Source of the DNA: Herbidospora mongoliensis | GTDB taxonomy: Bacteria; Actinomycetota; Actinomycetes; Streptosporangiales; Streptosporangiaceae | Assembly: GCF_001570545.1 (NCBI RefSeq) | Contig: NZ_BBXD01000014.1 | Coordinates: 62,001-126,000 of the forward strand | Length of the DNA: 64,000 bases | Reading direction: 5' to 3' | Shown here: positions 1 to 13,355 of the stretch, piece after piece | Layout of the letters: each line of letters opens with the position of its first letter | Numbering within the stretch: position 1 is the first letter of the stretch | Notes under the pieces: generated by a model | Databases searched by the model: none | The model's input: the letters and a program-made list of their open reading frames with translations, nothing else | Told to the model about the DNA's origin: nothing | Made by a program: the position numbers and the translations under genes

Positions 1-914
1 GCTTCGAGCACGACCGACAACTGGGCGGTGTGTGAGCTGGGCACGTCGGTGGAGGCGGGCCAGAAGGCCGCCTTCTCAGGCTCGACGTGGGGGGCGGGGG
101 TCCATTTCCAGTCGGCGTTGGCGTAGCCGTACAGGTGCTCGACCTCGACGGTGGCGTCGGTGAAGTCGAAGCGCAGGTAGCTGCTCTCGCGGGGGGACAG
201 CACGCTGTTGACGATCGACAGCAGCGCGCCCGACTCCATGCGTACCGAGGCGATCGCGACGTCCTCGGTCTCGACGTCGCGGGCCAGGGTCGCGTTGAGC
301 GCGGTGACCTGCGCCCAGTCACCGAGTAAGGCCAGGGCGAGGTCCATCTGGTGGATGCCGTGGCCCATGCTGGGGCCGCCGCCCTCGTTCTCCCAGGTGC
401 CGCGCCACGGGACGGCGTAGTAGTCGTCGCCCCGGTACCAGAGGGTGTGGCAGACGCCGACCAGCGGTGCGCCCAGGTCAGCGGCCCGCACGTGGTCGCG
501 TAACCGGAGGGCGCCAGACCCGAAGCGGTGCTGGAACACGTAGGAGGCGTAGGGGCCGCCTTCGCGTTCGTGCGCGGCGACCTGGTCGTAGTCGGCGAGC
601 GTCAGCGTCGGGGGTTTCTCGCACCACGTCCAGACACCCGCGTCCAGGCACCGGACGACCGCGTCGCGATGGGCGCCGGGGGGCGTGCACACGATCACCA
701 GGTCGAGCCGCTCGGCGGCGAGCATGGTGGCCAGGTCGCCGTAGGAGGCGGGGATGTCCCAGGTGGCGGCGAACGCGACGGCGCGGTCGGCGTCGAGGTC
801 GGCGACCGCGACCACCTCGGCCTGCTCGCGGTGGGCGAGGAGGGCGGGCAGGTGGCAGACCTCGGCGATGTTGCCGGTTCCCAGGATGGCGACTCTGGCC
901 AGGGTGGGGGGCAC
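1..914 (-). CDS. Gfo/Idh/MocA family oxidoreductase, C-terminus cut by window edge
   Basis: NAD(P)-dependent oxidoreductase probably acting on a sugar, inositol or sugar-acid derivative in the cytoplasm. About 304 codons are visible. The N-terminus carries a Rossmann nucleotide-binding motif (ILGTGNIAE), and CEKP matches the family's conserved EKP lysine motif near residue 95. The GTG start follows a good AAAGGAG ribosome site by six bases. The gene is read leftward and runs off the edge; full family members are about 330-390 residues, so perhaps 30-80 residues are missing. It has its own promoter with a 16-bp palindrome between -35 and -10, and lies downstream of a LacI gene on the same strand, its likely regulator. 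The substrate cannot be read from sequence. Confidence 0.9.
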   Translation of the reverse strand, partial: MPPTLARVAILGTGNIAEVCHLPALLAHREQAEVVAVADLDADRAVAFAATWDIPASYGDLATMLAAERLDLVIVCTPPGAHRDAVVRCLDAGVWTWCEKPPTLTLADYDQVAAHEREGGPYASYVFQHRFGSGALRLRDHVRAADLGAPLVGVCHTLWYRGDDYYAVPWRGTWENEGGGPSMGHGIHQMDLALALLGDWAQVTALNATLARDVETEDVAIASVRMESGALLSIVNSVLSPRESSYLRFDFTDATVEVEHLYGYANADWKWTPAPHVEPEKAAFWPASTDVPSSHTAQLSVVLE

Positions 915-949
915 AGATCTCCTTTCGCGGGGAGGGTCACGCGAAATCG

Positions 950-978
950 ACGTTAGTGAACGTTCACTATTCGGTCAA
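950..978 (-). promoter_or_regulatory. Promoter with operator palindrome in the spacer
   Basis: Read leftward: TTGACC (978-973), a 17-base spacer, then TAACGT (955-950). The perfect 16-bp palindrome TAGTGAACGTTCACTA (954-969) fills most of the spacer and overlaps the -10 box. A central CG is typical of LacI-family operators, so a repressor bound here would exclude RNA polymerase from the oxidoreductase gene. The LacI gene just upstream is the obvious candidate. Confidence 0.7.
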
Positions 979-1004
979 TAGGTCACCCGGAGCGCCCCCG
1001 TGGC

Positions 1005-2036
1005 TCAGCTCGGGGGCGCGGCCGTGGACTCGCGGAAGATCAGCCGGGGGTGCAGGTGGGGCCGGAACCCGGGATCGGGGTCGCCCGCCATCCGCGCCAG
1101 CAGGACCCGCATCGACTGTCGGCCCAGCGTGACGCGGTCGAGGTCGACGGTGGAGATCGACGGGCTGAAGTACTGGGTGAACTGCTCGTTGTCCCAGCCG
1201 AAAACGCTGACGTCCCGCGGCACCCGCCATCCGCGATCCTGGAATCCCCGGATGACTCCCATCGCGACGAAGTCGTTGGCGGCGACGACGGCCGTGACCC
1301 CGGAGGCGTCGGGGAGGTCGCGAGCGGTGTCGTAGCCCGACTGCACGCTCCAGTCGCCGTCGACGACCGCGTAGGACTCCAGGCCGCGCGCCTTGATCGT
1401 CTCCAGGTAGACGTCGCGCCGATTGCGCGCCGACGCCCAGTCGGAGTTGCCGGCGACGTGCAGGAACCGCCGGTGGCCGAGTGAGGCCAGGTGATCGACG
1501 ATGTCGGCCGCCGCGCCGCCGCTGGCCAGGAAACCCTGCGACCGGAGGTTGTCGTCGTAGGCGCCCACGACCACCGTCGGCGGCCCGCCGGGACGGGCGT
1601 CCGCGATCTCGCCGAGTGGCGTGAACGCCAGCACGCCGTCGGCCTGGCCGGAGTCGAGCAAGGACCGCACCCGATCGCCCCGGATCTTCTCGCTGCCCTC
1701 CAGGCCCACGATGTCGATCATGTAGCCCGCGGCGTGGGCCTCGGCCGATGCCCCGCCCAGGGTCTGGACCGGCACGAACGACGTCACCGCGGGGAGCACG
1801 ACCATGATCCGGTTCGAGCGGCGGGTGCGCATCGACCGGGCGACGAGGTTCGGCCGGTAGTCGAGATCCGCGATGGCCTGCTCGATCAGGGCGAGCGTCA
1901 CGGGCTTCAGCCCGCCGTTGCCGCGCAGGAAGCGCGAGACCGTCTGGTGCGAGACCCCCGCCCTCCTGGCGACGTCCATGATCGTCGCTCGCCTGCCCGC
2001 GGGCGGCCCGCCTGCCGAGGGTTCGGACGGTCTCAA
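1005..2036 (-). CDS. LacI family transcriptional regulator
   Basis: Sugar-responsive DNA-binding repressor, cytoplasmic. The N-terminal helix-turn-helix (ATIMDVARRAGVSHQTVSR) and hinge are followed by a periplasmic-binding-protein-like effector domain ending near FGWDNEQFTQYFSPSISTVD. The ATG at 1979 would remove the T-I residues that belong to helix 1, so a start further up is needed. TTG at 2036 (343 aa, usual family length) is chosen; GTG at 2075 is also possible, and neither has a strong ribosome site. It is not a close relative of the other two LacI proteins in the window. Likely targets are the palindrome upstream of the adjacent oxidoreductase and the divergent transporter promoter. 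Confidence 0.88.
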   Translation of the reverse strand: MRPSEPSAGGPPAGRRATIMDVARRAGVSHQTVSRFLRGNGGLKPVTLALIEQAIADLDYRPNLVARSMRTRRSNRIMVVLPAVTSFVPVQTLGGASAEAHAAGYMIDIVGLEGSEKIRGDRVRSLLDSGQADGVLAFTPLGEIADARPGGPPTVVVGAYDDNLRSQGFLASGGAAADIVDHLASLGHRRFLHVAGNSDWASARNRRDVYLETIKARGLESYAVVDGDWSVQSGYDTARDLPDASGVTAVVAANDFVAMGVIRGFQDRGWRVPRDVSVFGWDNEQFTQYFSPSISTVDLDRVTLGRQSMRVLLARMAGDPDPGFRPHLHPRLIFRESTAAPPS

Positions 2037-2425
2037 GCTCGGATCCGTTCTGCAGGTCGGGCACGTTCCGCCCACAGTACTGCGGGCCTGTGAGAGCGTT
2101 TCCCGGCCGCAGGCAGGCCGAGGTCGGGCGGGTGGACCGGTCCGGCTCGACAGGCTGAAATATTTCGAATCCAATAGCACTCAATCGATGTATTTGAGAT
2201 CTGCTTCACCCCCACGACAGTGGCACTTTCGGGTGAATCGGCAGTTGACAGCGCTCTTGACGCACCCACTTCCCCCGCTTATATTTCCGCAATATTAAGG
2301 GGACTGATGGAAAGTTTCTTTCCCCTCGTGAGCCCTGATGCCTTCCGTGGACGGCGTCGGGCGGCACCGCCGTCGGCCGAAGGGACGGGCATGACAGGCC
2401 AGAAAGCACCCCAGCCGGTGCGCAC
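2037..2425. promoter_or_regulatory. Divergent control region between LacI and sugar transporter
   Basis: No gene of its own is convincing here. It holds GAAATATTTC (2157-2166), a palindrome also present upstream of the xylanase cluster. It also holds GGAAAG-TTT-CTTTCC (2309-2323), which contains the GAAAGTTTC element repeated at other sugar operons of the window. A GGAAACGCTCTC element (revcomp, near 2090-2101) lies close to the LacI start. These look like operators for LacI-type regulators. No clear -35/-10 pair was identified. Confidence 0.55.
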
Positions 2426-3409
2426 ATGAGTGCCACCGGGACGGTCGACGCCCCGTCCGACACTCAAGATCGCCGGAAGGCTCCTCCTGCGGGCAGGCCC
2501 CGCGCCGGGCCCACCTGGCGGCAGGCGCTGCGCCGTGACTGGCAGCTCTACTCGCTGGCCGTTCTCCCGTTGCTGTTCTTCGCGATATTCCGGTACCTGC
2601 CGATGATCGGCAACGTCATCGCCTTCCGGAAGTTCGAGCCCGGCGGCAGCGTGCTGGGCGAGGAATGGGCGGGGCTGCGGTACGTCCAGATGTTCCTGAG
2701 CGATCCGACGTTCTGGCGGGTGTTCACCAACACGCTGGTCCTCGGCGGGCTGACGCTGCTGTTCTGCTTCCCGATGCCGATCGTGCTCGCGCTGCTGATC
2801 AACGAGGTGCGGATGCGGCGCTTCAAGCGGTTCGTGCAGTCGGTCTCCTACCTGCCGCACTTCCTGTCGATGGTGGTCGTGGCCGGTCTGATCATGGAGA
2901 TGCTGTCGGTCGACGGGCCGGTGAACCAGATCGTCCGCGCGGTGGGCGGGGACGCCGTCGCGTTCATGCAGGAACCGGGCTGGTTCCGGACGATCTACGT
3001 CTCCTCGGAGATGTGGCAGACCGTCGGCTGGGGCACGATCCTCTACCTCGCCGCGCTCACGACCATCGACGACCAGCTGTACGAGGCCGCCCGCATGGAC
3101 GGCGCCGGCCGCTGGCGGCAGACCTGGCACGTGACACTGCCCGGCATCCGGCCGACCGCGGTCACCCTGCTCATCCTGAACATCGGCGCGTTCATGGCGG
3201 TCGGGTTCGAGAAGGTCCTGCTGCTCTACAACCCGCTGACCTATCCGACCGCCGACGTGATCTCCACGTACCTCTACCGCATGGGCGTGGTCTCCAACAA
3301 CTTCAGCTACGCCGCGGCGATCGGGTTACTCGAGGCCCTGATCGGGCTGGTCCTGGTCCTGACGGCGAACCTGATCTCCCGGCGATCGGTGGGGACGAGC
3401 CTGTGGTGA
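2426..3409 (+). CDS. Carbohydrate ABC transporter permease (LplB type)
   Basis: First membrane subunit of a sugar/oligosaccharide importer. The 327-residue protein has a short hydrophilic N-terminus, about six membrane segments, and the binding-protein-dependent permease loop EAARMDGAGRWRQTW (around residue 219) that contacts the ATPase. Its length and partners (a YtcP-like permease, an unusually long binding lipoprotein and a DUF624 protein) match the LplB/YtcP class, which in Paenibacillus includes aldouronate importers. It overlaps the next gene by a few bases, so the two are translationally coupled. No ATPase gene is nearby; a shared MsiK-like ATPase is the likely partner (inference). Confidence 0.92.
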   Translation: MSATGTVDAPSDTQDRRKAPPAGRPRAGPTWRQALRRDWQLYSLAVLPLLFFAIFRYLPMIGNVIAFRKFEPGGSVLGEEWAGLRYVQMFLSDPTFWRVFTNTLVLGGLTLLFCFPMPIVLALLINEVRMRRFKRFVQSVSYLPHFLSMVVVAGLIMEMLSVDGPVNQIVRAVGGDAVAFMQEPGWFRTIYVSSEMWQTVGWGTILYLAALTTIDDQLYEAARMDGAGRWRQTWHVTLPGIRPTAVTLLILNIGAFMAVGFEKVLLLYNPLTYPTADVISTYLYRMGVVSNNFSYAAAIGLLEALIGLVLVLTANLISRRSVGTSLW

Positions 3410-4278
3410 CGGTGGATCGGACCAGGGGCTACCGCCTGTTCCAGGGACTGAACGCCGTCATCCTCACCGGCGTCGTGATCGTCACCCTCTACCCCGTGAT
3501 CAACATCATCGCGCGGTCGCTGAGCGACGAGAACGCCATCCGCTCAGGTTCGGTCAACCTCATCCCGCGCGGCTTCACCTTCCAGACCTACCAGTACGTG
3601 GCCTCCGACCCCACGTTCTGGATCAACTACCGCAACACCGTCGTCTACACGGTCGTGGCCACGTTGATCGCGATCATCCTGACCACCTGCTACGCCTATG
3701 TGCTTTCCAAGCCGAAACTCAAGGGCCGCAAGGCCCTGATCTGGGTCGCCGTCTTCACCATGTTCTTCTCCGGCGGCCTCATCCCGAACTACATCCTGAT
3801 CTCCAGCCTGGGCTTGAAGGACAGCATCTGGGCGATCGTCCTGCCCAACGCCATCAGCGTCTTCAACCTCCTGGTCATGAAGGCGTTCTTCGAGGGACTG
3901 CCGGCCGAGCTGGAGGAAGCCGCCGCTATCGACGGCATGAACACCTACGGCATCCTGCTGCGCATCGTGCTGCCGCTGTCCAAGGCGGTGCTCGCGGCGA
4001 TGGTGCTGTTCTACGCCGTCGCGTTCTGGAACTCCTGGTTCTCCGCCTTCCTCTACATGACCCAGTCGGACCTGTTCCCGGTGACCGTCTACCTGCGCAA
4101 CCTGATCGCCGGCGCCACGTCCGCGACGTCCGTCGGCGCCGACGCGACCAACATGACCGTCGCCGCCAACATCAAGTCGGTGACGATCGTGCTCACCCTC
4201 CTGCCCATCGTCCTGATCTACCCCTTCGTCCAGCGCTTCTTCGTCTCCGGAGTCACGCTCGGCGCCGTCAAGGGATAG
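3403..4278 (+). CDS. Carbohydrate ABC transporter permease (YtcP/LplC type)
   Basis: Second membrane subunit of the importer, 291 residues with about six transmembrane segments. The permease loop EEAAAIDGMNTYGILL lies near residue 171. GTG at 3403 (or the adjacent GTG at 3406) is chosen because it overlaps the TGA of the upstream permease and has GGGG six bases before it; the open frame extends further upstream only as a shadow of the first permease. The C-terminus (GVTLGAVKG) is typical of the family. It pairs with the LplB-like subunit and the lipoprotein downstream. Confidence 0.93.
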   Translation: MVTVDRTRGYRLFQGLNAVILTGVVIVTLYPVINIIARSLSDENAIRSGSVNLIPRGFTFQTYQYVASDPTFWINYRNTVVYTVVATLIAIILTTCYAYVLSKPKLKGRKALIWVAVFTMFFSGGLIPNYILISSLGLKDSIWAIVLPNAISVFNLLVMKAFFEGLPAELEEAAAIDGMNTYGILLRIVLPLSKAVLAAMVLFYAVAFWNSWFSAFLYMTQSDLFPVTVYLRNLIAGATSATSVGADATNMTVAANIKSVTIVLTLLPIVLIYPFVQRFFVSGVTLGAVKG

Positions 4279-4310
4279 GCCCCACCCCCTCCTGAGGAAA
4301 GGCATCCCCC

Positions 4311-5951
4311 ATGTATCAGATGAACCGCCGCACGGCGCTGATCACCATCGGCACGGCTCTGGCGCTGGCCGGCTGTGGCACCGACGAGCCGGAGAAGAAG
4401 GGCGACGACTTATCGGCCAAGCGCGACGGCGCGATGGCGAACTTCGCGGTCGGCACCCAGTTCGCGGCCACCGCACCGGTGTCCTTCTCCCTGCTGTACA
4501 ACAACCACTCGTTCTATCCGATCAAGAACGACTGGCTGTTCTGGTCGGAGCTCACCAAGCGGACCAACACGACGCTCGTGCCGAGCGTGGTGCCGCTCAG
4601 CGACTACGAGAGCAAGCGCAGCCTGATGATCGGCGCCGGCGACGCCCCGCTCATCATCCCCAAGACCTATCCCGGCCAGGAGACCTCGTTCGTCGCCTCC
4701 GGAGCGATCCTGCCGGTCAGCGACTACCTCGACCTGATGCCGAACTTCAAGGACAAGGTCGCCAAGTGGAACCTGGGGCCCGACCTCGACACGCTCCGCC
4801 AGTCGGACGGCCGCTTCTACCTGCTCCCCGGCCTCCACGAGGGCTACTGGGTCGAATACTCCCTGGCCATGCGAACCGACATCCTCGAAGAGCTCGGCCT
4901 GGAGATCCCCACCACCTGGGACGAACTGCACACCGTCCTCAAGGCGATGAAGGCCAAGTACCCGGACCAGTACCCCATGTCCGACCGATGGGGCGTGCCC
5001 ACCCCCGGCGGCGCGCTGCTCAGGGTCCTCGGTTCGCAGTTCGGCGCCCCCGGAGGCTGGGCCTACCAGAACGCGACCTGGGACCCCAAAGCCCAGAAGT
5101 TCGCCTTCACCGGGGCGATGGAGCAGTACAAGCAGGCCCTGACCTACCTCCACACGCTGGTGGCGGAGAAGCTGCTGGACCCGGAGAGCTTCACCCAGCC
5201 CGACGACATGGCGATCCAGAAACTGGCGTCCGGCAAGTCGTTCGTGATCAGCACGAACGCGCAGACGCTGGTCAACGAGTATCGGCCGCCGCTGGCCGAG
5301 GCCAATCCCAGGGCCAAGCTCGTCAAGATCCCGGTGCCCATCGGGCCGATGGGACCCATCAAGCCCGACCCGAAGACCCGCCTGGAGAACGGCATCATGA
5401 TCTCCAAGAAGGCCCTGGACAGCAAGAACTTCGTCGCCATGATGCAGTTCATCGACTGGCTCTGGTACTCCGACGCGGGCCAGGCCTTCGCCAAGTGGGG
5501 GATCGATGGCGTGACCACCACCAAGGACGGGTCGGGCAAGTACAAGCCGGCGTCGGACGTCGACTTCATCGGGCTCAACCCCGGTGCGCCCAAGCACCTG
5601 CAGAAGGACTTCGGCTTCTCCAACGGCGTGTTCGCCTACGGCGGCAGCACCGAACTGCTCCAGTCGACCTTCTCCGAGGAGGAGGTGGCGTTCCAGAAGA
5701 CCATGAACGCCCGCACCGCCCTGCCGGTCGAGCCGCCCCACCCGCTGACGGACGCCGAGCGTGAGCAGGCCACGCTCTGGGAGACGCCGCTGAAGGACCA
5801 CGTCACCCAGAACACGCTCAAGTTCATCCTCGGCAACCGCGACCTCGGCGAGTGGGACGCCTACGTCAAGGAGCTGGAGGCGCAGAACAGCAAGGCGTAC
5901 ATCGACATGGTGAACGCCGCCTACGAGCGCTACAAGAAGCAGCACGGCTGA
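4311..5951 (+). CDS. Extracellular sugar-binding lipoprotein (LplA type)
   Basis: Substrate-binding subunit of the importer, tethered outside the membrane. It has a signal peptide with lipobox LAGC and lipidated Cys22. At 546 residues it is about 100 longer than common sugar-binding proteins, which is characteristic of the LplA class paired with LplB/YtcP permeases. AGGAAAGG sits eight bases before the ATG; a second ATG three codons later is possible. Next to xylan esterases and GH30/GH10 xylanases, (methylglucurono)xylo-oligosaccharides are the most likely ligand, by analogy with Paenibacillus aldouronate systems; this is inference. Confidence 0.9.
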   Translation: MYQMNRRTALITIGTALALAGCGTDEPEKKGDDLSAKRDGAMANFAVGTQFAATAPVSFSLLYNNHSFYPIKNDWLFWSELTKRTNTTLVPSVVPLSDYESKRSLMIGAGDAPLIIPKTYPGQETSFVASGAILPVSDYLDLMPNFKDKVAKWNLGPDLDTLRQSDGRFYLLPGLHEGYWVEYSLAMRTDILEELGLEIPTTWDELHTVLKAMKAKYPDQYPMSDRWGVPTPGGALLRVLGSQFGAPGGWAYQNATWDPKAQKFAFTGAMEQYKQALTYLHTLVAEKLLDPESFTQPDDMAIQKLASGKSFVISTNAQTLVNEYRPPLAEANPRAKLVKIPVPIGPMGPIKPDPKTRLENGIMISKKALDSKNFVAMMQFIDWLWYSDAGQAFAKWGIDGVTTTKDGSGKYKPASDVDFIGLNPGAPKHLQKDFGFSNGVFAYGGSTELLQSTFSEEEVAFQKTMNARTALPVEPPHPLTDAEREQATLWETPLKDHVTQNTLKFILGNRDLGEWDAYVKELEAQNSKAYIDMVNAAYERYKKQHG

Positions 5952-5956
5952 CCCGA

Positions 5957-6643
5957 GTGACCGACACGACGACCGGAACCCGGTTCGGCCAAGGACCTCT
6001 GGCCCGCGCGTGCGCGCTGATCTACACCCTGATGGTGGTCGAGGCGCTGTTCCTGCTCACCACGGTGCCCGGCCTCGTCGCCCTGGTGCTGCTCGACCGT
6101 GACCCCGCCAACGTCCCGCTGGCAGGGGCCTGCCTGATCCCGGTCGGTCCGGCACTGTCCGCCGCGCTCTACGCATTGCATCATCGGCGCCCTGACCTCG
6201 CCGATCTTCATCCGATGGCGATGTTCTGGCGCGGTTACCGACTCAACGTCCGCGGGGCCCTGAAGCTGTGGGTTCCGTGGCTGGGATGGCTGACCGTCAT
6301 CGCGACCGGCCTCGCGCACTTCGGGGCCGCCGGCGTGCCGACCTGGTGGGCGGTGTTGTCGGTCGTCATCGCGGTGGCGGCGATCCTGTGGGCGGCCAAC
6401 GCCCTGGTGATCGTGTCCCTCTTCGAGTTCCGCACCCGGGACGTCGCCCGCCTCGCGGCCTATTTCCTGAGCGGCTCGTTCCGGGTCACGCTGGGCAACC
6501 TCAGCCTTCTGGTCGTGGCGGGCTGCGTCACGCTGATCGGCTCCGAGGCGCTGCTGACGCTGCTGGTCTCGGTGCTGGCCGGGGCGCTCCTGCTGAACAG
6601 CCGCTCCATGATCGCCGAGGTTCGACGGAGATTCACGGCCTGA
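5957..6643 (+). CDS. DUF624 (YesL-like) membrane protein
   Basis: A 228-residue integral membrane protein with about five to six hydrophobic segments and the family's general pattern (N-terminal helix pair, charged LHPMAMFWRGYRLN loop, ending RSMIAEVRRRFTA). The GTG start lies five bases after the binding-protein stop, so it is the last gene of the transporter operon. DUF624 genes regularly accompany LplB/YtcP oligosaccharide importers, but their biochemical role is not established. A role in assembling or regulating the transporter is only a guess. Confidence 0.8.
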   Translation: MTDTTTGTRFGQGPLARACALIYTLMVVEALFLLTTVPGLVALVLLDRDPANVPLAGACLIPVGPALSAALYALHHRRPDLADLHPMAMFWRGYRLNVRGALKLWVPWLGWLTVIATGLAHFGAAGVPTWWAVLSVVIAVAAILWAANALVIVSLFEFRTRDVARLAAYFLSGSFRVTLGNLSLLVVAGCVTLIGSEALLTLLVSVLAGALLLNSRSMIAEVRRRFTA

Positions 6644-7130
6644 CGGACACCCGGTAAGTCAAACGGAGCGGGTCTCCAAGAGTTCCCTCACGAGATCGTT
6701 GCCACGAAATATTTCACGAGTTTCCTGAAAGTTGCATCCTTTAAGGATTTGGTCAGGTAATTCACCTGCATATATGTCACGAGAACTTTCGGCTCAAGTG
6801 ATCGAGTCCTGGAGTGGAACGCGATAGGAGCCTTTCTCCGAAAGTTTTCGAAGCACCTCCCGACTGAATGATTCAGGGCCGTGGGCCTCCGGAGTGCGAG
6901 CTTCGGGAACGCTCCCGCAGCTTGCGGCAGGCGTCGGCGGGGTCGAGCGAATCGGGCGATCAGTCACCTCTTGACCGGATTCGCACGTGTCGGGTTTGCT
7001 CCGGCCCACCGACAGAGATCGCCGACTGTGAGCGTCGGAGCGGTACGACGCTCTCCACCGGATCTCGCCCCACGCGGACGTCAGCGACACCTCTTGTCGC
7101 TCCCACCCCCCACCCGGAAGGAACGATCTA
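6644..7130. promoter_or_regulatory. Control region of the xylanase cluster
   Basis: A 487-base gene-free stretch that is noticeably less GC-rich than its surroundings. It contains CGAAATATTTC (6705-6715, same core as 2157-2166), TTTC-CT-GAAA (6721-6730), ATCCTT-T-AAGGAT (6736-6748), AACTTTCG (6784-6791) and CGAAA-GT-TTTCG (6839-6850). Such a density of GAAA/TTTC inverted repeats suggests several LacI-type operator sites. The region from about 6870 to 7120 looks like a long untranslated leader; no gene is supported there. Confidence 0.6.
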
Positions 7131-8864
7131 GTGATCATCAGATTGGGCCGGTTCAAGATCCGTTCGGCGATCGTCGCGCTGACGGCGGCGACGACGCTCG
7201 CGGCCGTCGGAGCGGTGGCACTGGGCACCACCCAGGCCACCGCGGCCGTCGGAGTCGAGAACGAGGGCGCGGACTGCACCGTGCCCACCCTGCCCGACCA
7301 GGGAGCCCTGCCCACCAACTCCCGGCTGCCCGACCCCTTCAAGAGGCTGAACGGCACCCGCATCACCAGCAAGGCCGACTGGCGCTGCCAGCGCGAGGAG
7401 ACCAAGCGGCTGGCCGAGAAGTTCGTCTACGGCGAGAAGCCCGGCAAGCCGCAGACCGTCACCGGAACCGTCTCCAGCTCCAACATCACGGTGAACGTCA
7501 ACCACAACGGCAGAAGCTCCAGCTTCTCGGCCAGTGTGCAGCTCCCCAGCGGCACCGGACCGTTCCCCGTCGTGGTCGTGCTGGGCGGATTCGGCGCCGA
7601 CACCGCCGCGATCCGGGCGGCCGGCGCGGCCACCATCAACTACGACCCCTACGTCGTCGGCCGCGAGGGGACCCCGCGCAACAACAAGCAGGGCGCCTTC
7701 TACAGCATCTACGGCAACACCAGCAGCACCGGCCTGCTGGCCGCCTGGGCCTGGGGCGTCTCCCGCATCATCGACGTCATCGAGTCGAACGGCGGCAACG
7801 TCCTGCGCGCCGACGTCGGCGTCACCGGCTGCTCCCGCTTCGGCAAGGGCGCGTTCGTGGTCGGCGTGTTCGACCAGCGCATCGCCCTGACCATGCCGAT
7901 CGAGTCCGGCAGCGCCGGCGTCCCGATCTTCCGCGGCATCCCCGGCGAGGGCGCGCAGAGCCTGTCGTCGGCCTACGGCGAGCAGCCGTGGCTGGGCGAC
8001 GCGTTCGGCTCCTTCACCAGCAACCCGAACCGGCTGCCGGTCGACACCCACCAGGCGGTGGCCATGATCGCGCCGCGCGGCCTGTTCATCATGGACAACC
8101 CGCACATCGCCAACCTGGGCCCGCGCTCGGCCGCCGTGGCCGCGCTGGGCGGCGCCGAGGTCTACAAGGCCCTCGGCGCGGGCGCCAACATCACCTACCA
8201 CTCCAACGTCACCAACGGCAGCCACTGCGCCAACCGCTCCGAGTGGACGACCCCGCTCCGGTCCAACATCCAGAAGTTCCTGGTCAAGACCGGCAGCTAC
8301 ACCGGCTCGATCAACATGCACGCCAACACGACCGGCAACCTGGCCAGCTGGCGCGACTGGACGACCCCCACCCTCACCGACGGCGACCCCTCCCCGACGC
8401 CGACCCCCTCACCGAGCGGCTCCCCGTCGCCGAGCCCGTCGCCCAGCGCCAGCCCCTCGCCTTCGCCGTCCCCCTCGCCGTCTCCTTCGACGACGTTCCG
8501 GCTGCGCAACGAGGGTGCGGGCCGGTGTGTGGACTCGCCGAACAGCGCTTCGGCGAACGGCACGCTGTTCCAGATCTACGACTGCCACACCAACCCGAAC
8601 CAGCGGTTCACCCACACCTCGGGCCGCCAGTTGCAGATCCTCGGCAAGTGCCTGGACGCCCCGACCGGTGCCGGCTCGGGCACCCGCGTGCAGTTGTGGG
8701 ACTGCCACACCAACACCAACCAGCAGTGGAACTTCAACTCCGACGGCACCGTCACCAACGGGGCCAACAACCTGTGCCTGGCGGTGAGCGGGACGGCCAA
8801 CTCCAGCACGGTGACCGTCGCCAGCTGTAACGGCAGCGCCAACCAGCGCTGGACCAGGGCCTGA
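7131..8864 (+). CDS. Secreted glucuronoyl esterase (CE15) with C-terminal CBM13
   Basis: Hydrolyses the ester between 4-O-methyl-glucuronic acid side chains of xylan and lignin alcohols, outside the cell. Signal peptide about 1-38 (ending TQATAA). The CE15 domain runs to about residue 415 and has the nucleophile elbow GCSRFGKG (Ser235), a Glu in PIESG (Glu258) and a catalytic His in GSHC (His365). A Ser-Pro linker leads to a CBM13 of 122 residues at the C-terminus. GTG start with GAAGGA nine bases upstream. It is the first of four secreted xylan enzymes read in one direction, preceded by the operator-rich region. Family assignment is confident from the motifs. Confidence 0.92.
   Translation: MIIRLGRFKIRSAIVALTAATTLAAVGAVALGTTQATAAVGVENEGADCTVPTLPDQGALPTNSRLPDPFKRLNGTRITSKADWRCQREETKRLAEKFVYGEKPGKPQTVTGTVSSSNITVNVNHNGRSSSFSASVQLPSGTGPFPVVVVLGGFGADTAAIRAAGAATINYDPYVVGREGTPRNNKQGAFYSIYGNTSSTGLLAAWAWGVSRIIDVIESNGGNVLRADVGVTGCSRFGKGAFVVGVFDQRIALTMPIESGSAGVPIFRGIPGEGAQSLSSAYGEQPWLGDAFGSFTSNPNRLPVDTHQAVAMIAPRGLFIMDNPHIANLGPRSAAVAALGGAEVYKALGAGANITYHSNVTNGSHCANRSEWTTPLRSNIQKFLVKTGSYTGSINMHANTTGNLASWRDWTTPTLTDGDPSPTPTPSPSGSPSPSPSPSASPSPSPSPSPSPSTTFRLRNEGAGRCVDSPNSASANGTLFQIYDCHTNPNQRFTHTSGRQLQILGKCLDAPTGAGSGTRVQLWDCHTNTNQQWNFNSDGTVTNGANNLCLAVSGTANSSTVTVASCNGSANQRWTRA
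8496..8861 (+). repeat. CBM13 coding repeat, copy 1
   Basis: A 366-base segment encoding the CBM13 domain that recurs almost unchanged in the next three genes. It is the last 122 codons of the esterase. Three beta-trefoil subrepeats are visible around [16 protein letters not shown] and NLCLAVSG with QxF/QxW motifs (NQRF, NQQW, NQRW). Confidence 0.9.
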
Positions 8865-8901
8865 CCGCAGGATCCACACCGTGGAGCAGTGAGGAATCGA
8901 A

Positions 8902-13259
<4,358 letters not shown>

Positions 13260-13283
13260 CCCCCAACCAGCAGCGACACCCGT

Positions 13284-13314
13284 GCCGGTCCAGACGAACC
13301 CCGCCTGGACCGGC
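13284..13314 (+). terminator. Intergenic hairpin after the xylanase fusion gene
   Basis: GCCGGTCCAG (13284-13293) and CTGGACCGGC (13305-13314) form a perfect 10-bp stem with an 11-base loop. It shares its sequence with the hairpins after the neighbouring deacetylase and GH30 genes. No T-run follows. Confidence 0.55.
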
Positions 13315-13355
13315 CGGAGCCGCCGATCCTGACCAGCTTGATCTGAGGAGAGATC

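Noticed and set aside
2220-2429. Short 69-residue frame ahead of the first permease, overlapping its ATG
   Set aside because: Low-complexity, no recognised domain; a short leader peptide (MTGQKAPQPVRT) is possible but unsupported.
6794-7405. 203-residue minus-strand frame over the xylanase promoter
   Set aside because: No family resemblance, no ribosome site, and it runs through the esterase signal-peptide region.
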